Source: Candidatus Zipacnadum vermilionense
Lineage (GTDB): Bacteria; Armatimonadota; Zipacnadia; Zipacnadales; Zipacnadaceae
DNA: 64,000 bases
Assembly (NCBI GenBank): GCA_029821755.1
Contig: JALGSV010000004.1
Location: 62,001-126,000 of the forward strand
Reading direction: 5' to 3'
The notes beneath the pieces are model-generated. The model did not search any database. It saw nothing but the letters and a program-made list of their open reading frames with translations, and had not been told where the DNA came from. Positions 16,413 to 24,926 of the stretch are shown here, one piece after another. The number at the start of each line of letters is the position of its first letter. Positions within the stretch are counted from its first letter, which is position 1. The position numbers were made by a program, and so were the translations under genes.

Positions 16413-19190
16413 TTACGCCGTACTTGGGTGTCTCGTGACCCACACGTCAGATATCGCCACGCTGTAGGGCACCTGCTTGCGCATGTCAACGCCCCGGGCC
16501 AGGTAGCCCTCCATGACCACGATGTCGAAGTGGTCCAGGGCCAGGAATTCCGGCGGGATGCTCAAGGAGGCGAGGCTCGCGCGGTCGTCGCGGCCCTCCG
16601 GGCCCGCGGACGGGATCCAGACGCGCTTGACCTCCACCGGCAGGCCTCCGGCTATCTCCCGAGCGGCCAAGCACACACTGTAGGCCCGCCCCAGGCGGTC
16701 GTAGTCGTAGCCGTGTAGGTGCAGCACCACTCTCTCGTCTTGGTAGGTGCTTAGACCGGCTAGGCGCAGCGTGAACGCTCGGCCCATGTGCCAGGCGGCG
16801 TACCCAGGCGCCCAGGACACCGCGTAGTCGTAGATCGGAATCGAGAACTCCACCCCCGGCGCGCAGTCCATGACATCCTCCAGGTCCGCCTTGTCTCGCC
16901 ACGGCCCGCCCAGGTGGCCCTTGACGTAGGCATGCGCCGCCACCAGCACCTCTCCCGCCTCGCGCTCGCCGAGCATCTCCCGGAACCACTCGCGGCGCTG
17001 CGTCACCAGGTCGGCCCAGTGGGCCTGGATGTAACGGTTCTGACGAGTGCGAGCGGTGGCGAGCAGGAGCGGCAGGTGCTCCGCCTCCGCAGGCGGGACC
17101 CGCTGCGCAAGCTCTTGTCGGGACTGATCCAGGACCGCCTGCTCCTCGGCCGCCTTTTCGAGGGGGTACTTCTCCAGCATCTCCTCCAGATGATCGAGGG
17201 CCTGTAGGTCCAGTTCCGGCCCGTTGGCGATCTCAAGCTCCTCAGCTCGCGCGTTCCACACTCGCACCCAGGGGCGGGGCCAGGACAGGGGCAGCGCCAG
17301 CTCCCCCCGGCTAGCCGAGACGCGGCCGCCGTCGTAATACTCGGCCCAGACCTCCTGCCCCTCGGGCAGGCGCAGCCGCACGGTCGTTTCTCCGGGCAGC
17401 TCCGTCCAGACGTAAGTGTAGGGGATGCGCCCCGGATTGGGGGTAGTCTTGAGGCCCACGAGATTGTGATAGGTCCGCAGGTGCGGGGTGTACGAATGGC
17501 GCGGGCAGCGCAGCAGGAACTCCCAGCGAGTGCTTCCTGCTTGCACCGGCCCGAGGGCGAGCGCATGTTGGCTGCCCTCCAGAGCGGCCGTCACGGGGAC
17601 CAAGCGGGTGCCGTGCATGACCGCTTCCACCTCGCTACGTCCCAGATCATGCGACACCTCCCAGAGGGCCACCGGTAGCTGGGCGAACTCTCGGTCCGAC
17701 TGGATTTCCACGACCAATCGGGCGCCGTCCTCCTCCGGTAGCAGACTGGTGTGTATTCGCACCCCCTCCGTCCGCTCCGGTTCGGGGCCGAACTTGGTCA
17801 GGTCGCGGAACTGCTCATCCGGGTAGTCCCAGGTGCGGTCGTAGTTGTAGAGGTAGTCCGGCAACGCTTCGCCCCGGTTGAAGGCAGCGTGGAAGTGCGC
17901 ATTCTCCATCTGGATCACGTCGGGGTGGTGAATCGGCTTGTCGATCAGCCACGAGCCGACCATGAAGTCCCGCGTGTAGGACACGGTCTCCGGCTGCTCG
18001 GCGACGTGGCGCAAGTAGTAGTCCCGCAGCGTTCGGGTGGTGGCGAAGACCAGCTTGCCCTCGCGAGCCTTCTGGATGGCATAGCGCATGGAGTTGCAGT
18101 TGTTCTCGTATACCGCCGGGGGGCCAAAGTTCTGCATACCCATGGGGAAGATGAGGGGTACCTCGTTGCGCGGCTGGTCGCAGAGCATATCGAGCACCTC
18201 CGCGGAGCGGTAGGCCCGCGGCCCGCTTTCAATGCTCCGGTCCCATACCATCTGGATATCGGTTGCCCAGTGCGCGTCTACATTGCCGCCGTGGAAGTTG
18301 GTGGGGATGACGACGCTGAATACGGTACACAGCAGGGCATCATCCGTGCGGCGGCCAGCCTTGCGGAAGTCCTCCTCGTCCATATAGTACGGCCGCAGTG
18401 GCGTGCCCGTAGCGATCTCGCGCGACTCGCCGTCACGCATGTAGTAGTTCTCCACTAGCGCCGCCAGCACTTTGAGCCCGCACCGGCGCGCCGCCCGCAT
18501 GGTGACGTTGCCCATGCACCAGTGGATATTGAGCACCTCCAGGGGCCGGAAGCCCCACTCGACCCACAGGCGCTGGAGGCTCTCAATCGCCGCCACCGTC
18601 TGCTCCTCGGTCAGTTCCCACAGGCTGTGCAGGTCGTCGTGCCCGAAGTTGACTGTGGTGGCCATGGGGACGATAGTGTCGCCGTAGAGGTATTCGAACT
18701 CGACGAAGGGAGTGAATAAGTCGCGAAGCTCGGGCCGGAACTTGCCGCCGACATGGTAGTCAAAGGGGATGTTGAGGGGATGGACAATCTCGTCGTAGAC
18801 GCGGGTATAGTAAGCTGCGACATCCTGGTCCCACACTGAACCCATACTGCTACCGAAGAAGGCCCCGTTCATGAAGGCGTTGCACACGGCCATGTCCGGC
18901 GTCGCTACGCCAAAGTAGCGCGCGGGGAGTGGGGCGGGAAGACCGGCCAGTTCCAGCAGATGACTCCCCGGCCCAGCCGGACGGTAGCGGGCCTGTCCCC
19001 GCATGGCGCCCGCCGTGGTGTCCTCGTGCCACTCAACCTTCACCTCTTGGGCTGCCGAGGAGGAGTCCTGTAGGTAGTGGTCACGCACTGTCAGCTCCGG
19101 CAAAACGCTGGGCTCCGCGAGCAGCTCAATCTCCACCTCCTCGCCGGGATGAAGTAAAGGATTGCCTATTTCGAGAGTTGGAAGGCGCAT
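16413..19190 (-). CDS. 925-residue protein of unknown function, possibly a carbohydrate-active (beta/alpha) barrel
   Basis: The preferred start is ATG 19190 (MRLPTLEIGNPLLHPGEEV); the open frame reaches 19322, but that leader is Arg/Gly-rich and not protein-like. No signal peptide, so it is probably cytoplasmic. An N-terminal beta-domain (residues 1-100) is followed by a long region with VATPDMAVCNAFMNG, TTVNFGHDDLHSLWEL, EWGFRPLEVLNIHWCMGN and AARRCGLKVLAALVENYY. That region recalls the barrel of NodB-type deacetylases or GH57/GH38-like enzymes (His, Asp and Cys near strand ends). A beta-rich segment follows around 500-640, then a charged helical part, and a C-terminal beta-domain (VSWAPGYAAWHMGRAF, DHFDIVVMEGYL). 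I cannot name a family. It is divergent from the six-gene secreted cluster. Confidence 0.65.
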   Translation of the reverse strand: MRLPTLEIGNPLLHPGEEVEIELLAEPSVLPELTVRDHYLQDSSSAAQEVKVEWHEDTTAGAMRGQARYRPAGPGSHLLELAGLPAPLPARYFGVATPDMAVCNAFMNGAFFGSSMGSVWDQDVAAYYTRVYDEIVHPLNIPFDYHVGGKFRPELRDLFTPFVEFEYLYGDTIVPMATTVNFGHDDLHSLWELTEEQTVAAIESLQRLWVEWGFRPLEVLNIHWCMGNVTMRAARRCGLKVLAALVENYYMRDGESREIATGTPLRPYYMDEEDFRKAGRRTDDALLCTVFSVVIPTNFHGGNVDAHWATDIQMVWDRSIESGPRAYRSAEVLDMLCDQPRNEVPLIFPMGMQNFGPPAVYENNCNSMRYAIQKAREGKLVFATTRTLRDYYLRHVAEQPETVSYTRDFMVGSWLIDKPIHHPDVIQMENAHFHAAFNRGEALPDYLYNYDRTWDYPDEQFRDLTKFGPEPERTEGVRIHTSLLPEEDGARLVVEIQSDREFAQLPVALWEVSHDLGRSEVEAVMHGTRLVPVTAALEGSQHALALGPVQAGSTRWEFLLRCPRHSYTPHLRTYHNLVGLKTTPNPGRIPYTYVWTELPGETTVRLRLPEGQEVWAEYYDGGRVSASRGELALPLSWPRPWVRVWNARAEELEIANGPELDLQALDHLEEMLEKYPLEKAAEEQAVLDQSRQELAQRVPPAEAEHLPLLLATARTRQNRYIQAHWADLVTQRREWFREMLGEREAGEVLVAAHAYVKGHLGGPWRDKADLEDVMDCAPGVEFSIPIYDYAVSWAPGYAAWHMGRAFTLRLAGLSTYQDERVVLHLHGYDYDRLGRAYSVCLAAREIAGGLPVEVKRVWIPSAGPEGRDDRASLASLSIPPEFLALDHFDIVVMEGYLARGVDMRKQVPYSVAISDVWVTRHPSTA

Positions 19191-19375
19191 CTGGGGTTGC
19201 CTGCCTTTCTTTGAAGTGCGCGCGCTCTTCCCCGTGCGTGCCCCTCTAACCTGCCTTGACAGACCGGTTCCTGCAGCGACGAGGTGATGCCATGGCCCTC
19301 TTCCGGGGAGGTCGTGCTTCACCCACCGGGGAACGGAGATACATGTCGCAACGCCTCGACTCTGGAGGACATCCT

Positions 19376-21325
19376 ATGGGCATTTTCCTTTCACGCCGGT
19401 CATGGACGGCGGCGGTGCTGGTACTGGCGGCTACGGCCATGGGCTCGACTGTCTGGGCACAGGCTACCGCCCGTCAGGAGACCGAGGGCCAACGCCAGGT
19501 CCTGGTCATGGAGAACGAATACTGGAAACTCACCGTCTGGCCTGATCTGGGCGCGCGGGTGATGCACGCCGTCTACAAACCCACCGGCCACGACTGGATC
19601 TTCGAGAAGGGCGGGCTATTCTGCGATCACGTGACCCAGCAGACCTGGCCGGGGGAGCTCATGGACGCGGCGTATCAGACGCAGATCATGAGCGCCGGGC
19701 CGGAGGAGGCTACCGTACGGGTCTGGCGCAAGATTGACGGCAAGGGCGATGAGGCCATCGCCGGGGTGGTGTTCGAGCGCGACATGACCCTCAAGCGTGG
19801 CGACCCGCGTCTCCACGCGGTTATCCGTCTGAAGAACGAGACCGAGGCCCCGCGCGCGCCCACGCCCTGGGTGCAGAACATGTTCCACGTCGGCGGGGGC
19901 AAGACCGACAATCGCGACTTCCGCCCCACGACCACCGGCATTCAGGAAGCCTGGGCCGAGTACACTGCTACCGAGACCAAGCGCAACGGCGAGGACTTCG
20001 TCCGCGAGCCTACCGCCGGATGGACGGCCGTGGCCAATACCGCCAACGGGGAGGGCGCCGTCTTCCTGGTCACCTACAACGACCTCTTCTGGCTGTACAA
20101 CTGCATCGGGGCCTTGACCACGGAGTGGTGGTACGACCCGGTACCCCTAGCTCCCGGCGCCTCCTGGGAGTCCCCGGTGACCATGGTGCCCTTCGAGGGG
20201 CTCAAGTCAGTGGCCTATGCCGACCAGAAGGTCATCGCCAGCCTCGACACCACCTACCAGGACCAGAAGTTGGACGCCACTCTCCGCCTCCTGTCCGCCT
20301 CTCCCGAGGCGATGCCTCCAGTAACCGGGGAGTTGACACTGGTCTCCTGGCCCGAGCAGAAGGTGCTCAAGAGCGAGAAGTTTACCACCCCGGAGGTTGG
20401 CGCCAAACCAGTGAGCCAGACCTTCGATCTGGGCGCCCTGGCCAAGACCCAGGAGGCGGTGATCCGGGTCAAGCTCACCTCTGGCCAGTACACCGCCACC
20501 TTTGAGCGGTACTTCGATCCCTTGGCCGCGGAGAAGGCCCAGTTTGGGCAGGTGACCTCCAACTATCGCATCCCCAAACCCCGCAAGGAGAAGCACTTTG
20601 AGCTCCCCGCGGAGGCCAAGGTAGAGCGCCACGAGCAACCCCGGGTGCTCCTCTATGAGGGCCTGCATACCCGGTACTGGGGCCTAGACTATGCCCTCCG
20701 TTACCTGGACGTAGACAAGATCCAGAAGAGCCATCATACCATCTTCGTCTACGGCGACCAGCTCGACTACATGGTCGGCTCCCCCTCCGAGCTGCTCCAG
20801 TACGACCTGGTGATCCTCTCCAACGTGCCGGCGGAGGCGCTGACCGATGTCGGGCAAGCTTTCCTGAAGCTGTACGTCGAGCACGGCGGGTCCCTACTTA
20901 TCCTGGGCGGGAATGCGGCGTACGGGGCCGGCTCTTATGGCGAGGGTGACCTGTCCAGCCTGTTGCCCGTCGAGGTTGGCGGCTTCTTTGACCGGGTGGA
21001 GATCAAGGGTGGCTGCGCCCTGGCGCCCTCCGGCACGCTGGGGGAGTCCCTCTTTGCGCGCTGGCCACGGGGGGGCAACGCCCCGCGCGTTTACTGGATG
21101 CACCAGATCGCCGGCTTGCGACCGGGTGCACAGGTGGTCATGAAGGCCGGCGACCGTCCCGCCATCGTCACCAACCAGGTGGGGGAGGGGCGGGTCGCCG
21201 CCGTGCTGCTCACGCCCTGGGGCGTTCCCGCCGAGGGCCAGATCGGCTTCTGGGAGTACCGACTGTGGCCGCGGCAGCTGGCTGGTCTTATGGATTGGCT
21301 CCAGGCCCAGGAAAGAGGTCGCTGA
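19376..21325 (+). CDS. Secreted mutarotase-like protein with C-terminal glutamine-amidotransferase-like domain
   Basis: 649 residues from ATG 19376 (GGAGGAC upstream, signal peptide MGIFLSRRSWTAAVLVLAATAMGSTVWA). The N-terminal part (VLVMENEYWKLTVWPDLGARVMHAVYKPTGHDWIF) resembles galactose-mutarotase/DUF5107-like sugar-binding beta-supersandwiches. The C-terminal part, from about residue 435, is a Rossmann-like GATase1-like domain (LLQYDLVILSNVP, YVEHGGSLLILGGNAAYG) without a nucleophile Cys at the elbow, so it is probably not a true amidotransferase. The same C-terminal module occurs in 24923-26806. This is the first gene of the tight six-gene run, with a 2-bp gap to the next. Confidence 0.7.
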   Translation: MGIFLSRRSWTAAVLVLAATAMGSTVWAQATARQETEGQRQVLVMENEYWKLTVWPDLGARVMHAVYKPTGHDWIFEKGGLFCDHVTQQTWPGELMDAAYQTQIMSAGPEEATVRVWRKIDGKGDEAIAGVVFERDMTLKRGDPRLHAVIRLKNETEAPRAPTPWVQNMFHVGGGKTDNRDFRPTTTGIQEAWAEYTATETKRNGEDFVREPTAGWTAVANTANGEGAVFLVTYNDLFWLYNCIGALTTEWWYDPVPLAPGASWESPVTMVPFEGLKSVAYADQKVIASLDTTYQDQKLDATLRLLSASPEAMPPVTGELTLVSWPEQKVLKSEKFTTPEVGAKPVSQTFDLGALAKTQEAVIRVKLTSGQYTATFERYFDPLAAEKAQFGQVTSNYRIPKPRKEKHFELPAEAKVERHEQPRVLLYEGLHTRYWGLDYALRYLDVDKIQKSHHTIFVYGDQLDYMVGSPSELLQYDLVILSNVPAEALTDVGQAFLKLYVEHGGSLLILGGNAAYGAGSYGEGDLSSLLPVEVGGFFDRVEIKGGCALAPSGTLGESLFARWPRGGNAPRVYWMHQIAGLRPGAQVVMKAGDRPAIVTNQVGEGRVAAVLLTPWGVPAEGQIGFWEYRLWPRQLAGLMDWLQAQERGR

Positions 21326-21327
21326 CC

Positions 21328-23103
21328 ATGCGTAGGGTGTGTCTAATGGCCGCAAGCACGGGCTTGGTCGCGCTGCTCGCCTCGGCCGTCTGTGCCGACC
21401 TAGCCCTCACCAAGGTCTGGCCTGAAAAGATTCGCTACGTGGAAGGGGAAGAGGCGGTCTTCGCCATCCAGGTAAAGAACACTGGTCAGCAACCCTGGCA
21501 GGGCCGCGTTTCGGGCACCATCGAGAGCGGGTTGGCCGAGCGCACCCCGGTCTTTGACCGGGAGATGACGCTGGCCGCCGGCGAGGAGAAGACCCTAACC
21601 GAGAAGTACGAGGTCCACTTGGGCGAGTTCGGCCACGCCCTGTACGTGGTCGCGGACAACGGCCAGGCCCGGACCGAGGCCCGCGAAGTTTTCTGCGTCG
21701 GCCCCTGGTACTACAACATGGGCCGCTACCTTACTGCCTTCGAATTGGGCAAGTTTAGGAGCCCGGAGGAAGTGCAGGCCGCCATGCAGAGCAAGTGGCG
21801 CTCGTGGTACGTAACCTGCCACGAGTTGTTCTCCACTGCCCCCGGCATCTGGGCGCAGATGACGCCCACCGACGAGACCTGGTTCTCCGGCCAGAACAGC
21901 TTCTACGAGTCCCTTACCGGAGAAACAGCGTTTATCGAAGCCGCCCACCGCAACGGCATGGCGGTCATGCTGTACGATATCACCGCCTGTCATGCCGCCC
22001 CGGCGGAGGAGTACTCCCGCGCACACCCGGATTGGCTCAACTACAACGACCGCGGCCGGCCCCAGGGCGCCTACAACATGGCTGAGATGGAGAGATGGCG
22101 TGCTATGACTTTGGAGGCGCGCGAACACACCAGTCCGGTGCAGTTGGCGCCGAATGTGGCCAGTCCCCAGGTGCAAGACGCGCATTTGCAGGATATTATC
22201 GCCTGCTCAAAGGTGCTCGGCTATGACGGGATTCGCTGGGACGGTCAGCTTATCACCGCCGGCTACGATGTCTTTGGCAAGCGGATCGACACCGATCTGG
22301 ACGCGCAGAACGCGGCCTGGAACACCAAGATGCGCAGGACGCTAATGGACGCGATTCCGGGCTACACCGTTAACTACAACTACGGTCCGCAGAGCCAGGG
22401 CGAGGGCGTGCCCCTGCCCCAGACGTACAAGACCCTGGGACCGAACGCCTACCTGCTGTGGGAGTCCATCCGCGGCACCTACAAGGACCCCAACAGCCCC
22501 CTCAACGTCTGGGAAGGCTTCATCGAGGGAACCCGGGCCGAGATCAACGACTACGCGCGGCCCCACGGTAACTTCCAGCATTTCGGTTGGTACGGGATGG
22601 ACTCCGAGGTCCAGCAGAACCACACCCAGGCCATCCTCTACGCCCTCGGTGGCCACTGGGACACCTGGAACCCCCTCAAGTACGACGCCTTCTCCATGCG
22701 TTACGGTGAGTACCTGTGGGACACCCACCTGAAGAATCTGCAGGACGGTTCCGCCCTGGTGCAGGTTGCCGACCCCCAGGACCGCCTGTGGTGGCAGCAG
22801 TTCGTGCAGGAGCGGCCCCGCGCGGGCGGTGGCCGCACCATTGTGACACATGTGCTCAACAAGCCGGTACATGAGCGGCAGAACGAGTTTGAGAAGGACG
22901 CGCCGCCGCTCCAGACTGACGTCAAGGTCACTCTCGCTCCGCCCCCCGGGGCCCAGGTACTCAAGGCATACGTCCTGACTCCCGATGCCAACCGCGCCCA
23001 CTGGTGCGCGGAGGTAACGCCGACGGTTGAGGGCGGGAAGGCTTCAGTCATAGTGCCCAGCGTGGAGTACTGGAGCTTCGTGGTCTGGGAAACGGGCGCC
23101 TGA
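21328..23103 (+). CDS. Secreted GH66-like TIM-barrel glycosidase (copy 1)
   Basis: 591 residues from ATG 21328, 2 bp after the previous stop. Signal peptide, then an N-terminal Ig-like domain (VWPEKIRYVEGEEAVFAIQVKN ... TIESGL) and a barrel from about residue 125. The barrel motifs are GMAVMLYDITACHAAP, AHPDWLNYNDRGRP, GYDGIRWDG with Asp305, and NAYLLWESIRG with Glu379. These are candidate nucleophile and acid/base, as in dextranase-type GH66 enzymes. The C-terminus is a beta-sandwich ending VPSVEYWSFVVWE. It is a tandem paralogue of 23133-24926, similar over its whole length. Assignment to GH66 is by pattern only. Confidence 0.7.
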   Translation: MRRVCLMAASTGLVALLASAVCADLALTKVWPEKIRYVEGEEAVFAIQVKNTGQQPWQGRVSGTIESGLAERTPVFDREMTLAAGEEKTLTEKYEVHLGEFGHALYVVADNGQARTEAREVFCVGPWYYNMGRYLTAFELGKFRSPEEVQAAMQSKWRSWYVTCHELFSTAPGIWAQMTPTDETWFSGQNSFYESLTGETAFIEAAHRNGMAVMLYDITACHAAPAEEYSRAHPDWLNYNDRGRPQGAYNMAEMERWRAMTLEAREHTSPVQLAPNVASPQVQDAHLQDIIACSKVLGYDGIRWDGQLITAGYDVFGKRIDTDLDAQNAAWNTKMRRTLMDAIPGYTVNYNYGPQSQGEGVPLPQTYKTLGPNAYLLWESIRGTYKDPNSPLNVWEGFIEGTRAEINDYARPHGNFQHFGWYGMDSEVQQNHTQAILYALGGHWDTWNPLKYDAFSMRYGEYLWDTHLKNLQDGSALVQVADPQDRLWWQQFVQERPRAGGGRTIVTHVLNKPVHERQNEFEKDAPPLQTDVKVTLAPPPGAQVLKAYVLTPDANRAHWCAEVTPTVEGGKASVIVPSVEYWSFVVWETGA

Positions 23104-23132
23104 CACGCCCACGAGATATGGAGGTTCCTCTC

Positions 23133-24926
23133 ATGTCAAATCGCAAGAGTCTATCGCTGCTGATTCTGGTTCTCCTCGCCACGGTCGTGGCGGCCGCCGC
23201 CGCCGAGGCGGCGGTTACCTTCACGAAGGTCTGGCCGGTCAAGATCCGCTACCTCAACGGCGAGGATGCCACCTTTCTGGTGAACGTGAAGAACACCGGC
23301 GCCCAGCCCTGGTCGGGCCGGGTCAGCGGGGTCATCGAAAGCGGCCTGGACCAGACTACGCCGGTCTTTGATGACGCCGTGACCGTGGCCGCGGGCGAGG
23401 AGACCAAGCTGGAGAAGCATTGGAAGGTGAACCTGGGCGAGTTCGGCCATACCCTCCACGCCGTGGCCGAGAACGCCGACGGCACCCTAGCCGCCGAGGG
23501 CCGTGAGGTCTTTTGTGTGGGGCCCTGGTACTACAACATGGGCCGCTACATTACCTTCTTCAACTTGCGCAGCCTCCAGACAGTTGCGGCGGCCGAGCAG
23601 GCCAAGGTCCTGCCGTGGCGCAAGTGGTACATCACCTGCGCCGAGCATTTCGCTGGTCCGCCCGGCGCCTGGGGAGCGATGGTGCCGGAGACCGAGGAAT
23701 TCTACACTGGCCAGGCCGCCTTCGCCGAGAGCCAAACCAGTGAGCGCGCGCTCATCGACGCCGCGCACAACAACGGCCTCGCCGTGATGCAGTACGACGT
23801 CATCTCCACCTGGGGCCCCCTCCTGGAGGACTACTCCCGGGCCCATCCCGACTGGATCGCTTACAACGACCGGGGCCGGCCCGCCGGCTTCTTCAACATG
23901 ACCGAGATGGACTACTTCCGCGCCATGACTCCCGAGAACCTCGAGCACATGTCCCCCGGCGCTATCACGGGTAACGTGTCCCACCTCCAGGCTCAGGAAT
24001 CCGCCCTGGACGACATCATCGCCGGGCTGAAGATGTTCAACTTCGACGGCATCCGCTGGGACGGCCACACCTTCGCGAAGGCGCTGGACATCTACGGCAA
24101 GCCTACGGTGGCAGGTGACCTGGACGAGGCCAATGCCAAGTGGGTGGTCCACATGAAGGAACGCCTCCACGCGGCCTTGCCCAACGTCACCATCAACTAC
24201 AACTACTATCCGCAGAGCATGGGTGAGGGGGCTCCCCTGCCCAAGACGTACCAAGTCATGGGGCCCAACGCGTATGTGCTGTGGGAGTCCATGCGGGGGC
24301 GCTTCAAGGACTCCAACGACCCCCTCAACGTGTGGGAAGGCTTCGTGCAGGGGGTGCGCGACGAAATCAACGACTTCGCGCGGCCCCACGGCAACTTCCA
24401 GCATTTCGGCTGGTACGCTTGCGACTCCCCTATCCAACAGAACCACACCCAGGCTATCTACTACGCTCTGGGTGGCCACTGGGACACCTGGACGCCGCTT
24501 CGCTACGACGCCTTCTCCATGCGCTACGGTGCCTACCTGTGGGACTTGCGCTTCAAGAACCTGGACGACGGGAGCAGCGTCGTCCAGGTTGCCGATCCCA
24601 AGGATCGGCTGTGGTGGAAACAATTCGTGCAGGAGCGCCCCCGCGAGGGCGGCGGGCGTCTCATCATTACCCACGTCCTGAACAAGCCGGTGCACGAACG
24701 CCAGGACGAGTTCGAGAAGGAGGCGCCCCTGCTGCAGCAGGACGTCCCGGTCACCTTGACCCCGCCCGCAGGCGAGAGAGTCCTCCGCGCCTTCCTGCTC
24801 AACCCCGACGCTGAACCGACCGACTGGTGCACCGAGATGAATCCGGCCCGGGAGGGCGACGCGTGGTCCGTGGTGATGCCCTCGGTGGAGTTCTGGAGCT
24901 TCGTCGTTTGGGAGGTCGGAAAGTGA
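23133..24926 (+). CDS. Secreted GH66-like TIM-barrel glycosidase (copy 2)
   Basis: 597 residues from ATG 23133 (GGAGG 8 bases upstream). Co-linear with copy 1: signal peptide, Ig-like domain (VWPVKIRYLNGEDATFLVNVKN), and a barrel with NNGLAVMQYDVISTW and AHPDWIAYNDRGRPAG. FNFDGIRWDG holds Asp310, and NAYVLWESMRG holds Glu385. The C-terminal part contains NKPVHERQDEFEKEAPLLQ and PSVEFWSFVVWE. Candidate catalytic residues are kept in both copies. Most differences lie in the segment around residues 135-200 (the barrel entrance), which suggests related but distinct substrates. The stop overlaps the next gene (GTGA), implying translational coupling. Confidence 0.7.
   Translation: MSNRKSLSLLILVLLATVVAAAAAEAAVTFTKVWPVKIRYLNGEDATFLVNVKNTGAQPWSGRVSGVIESGLDQTTPVFDDAVTVAAGEETKLEKHWKVNLGEFGHTLHAVAENADGTLAAEGREVFCVGPWYYNMGRYITFFNLRSLQTVAAAEQAKVLPWRKWYITCAEHFAGPPGAWGAMVPETEEFYTGQAAFAESQTSERALIDAAHNNGLAVMQYDVISTWGPLLEDYSRAHPDWIAYNDRGRPAGFFNMTEMDYFRAMTPENLEHMSPGAITGNVSHLQAQESALDDIIAGLKMFNFDGIRWDGHTFAKALDIYGKPTVAGDLDEANAKWVVHMKERLHAALPNVTINYNYYPQSMGEGAPLPKTYQVMGPNAYVLWESMRGRFKDSNDPLNVWEGFVQGVRDEINDFARPHGNFQHFGWYACDSPIQQNHTQAIYYALGGHWDTWTPLRYDAFSMRYGAYLWDLRFKNLDDGSSVVQVADPKDRLWWKQFVQERPREGGGRLIITHVLNKPVHERQDEFEKEAPLLQQDVPVTLTPPAGERVLRAFLLNPDAEPTDWCTEMNPAREGDAWSVVMPSVEFWSFVVWEVGK

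Noticed and set aside
23487-24695. 402-codon minus-strand frame inside the second GH66-like gene
   Set aside because: Val/Gly/His-rich antisense shadow; the plus-strand product aligns with its tandem paralogue throughout.
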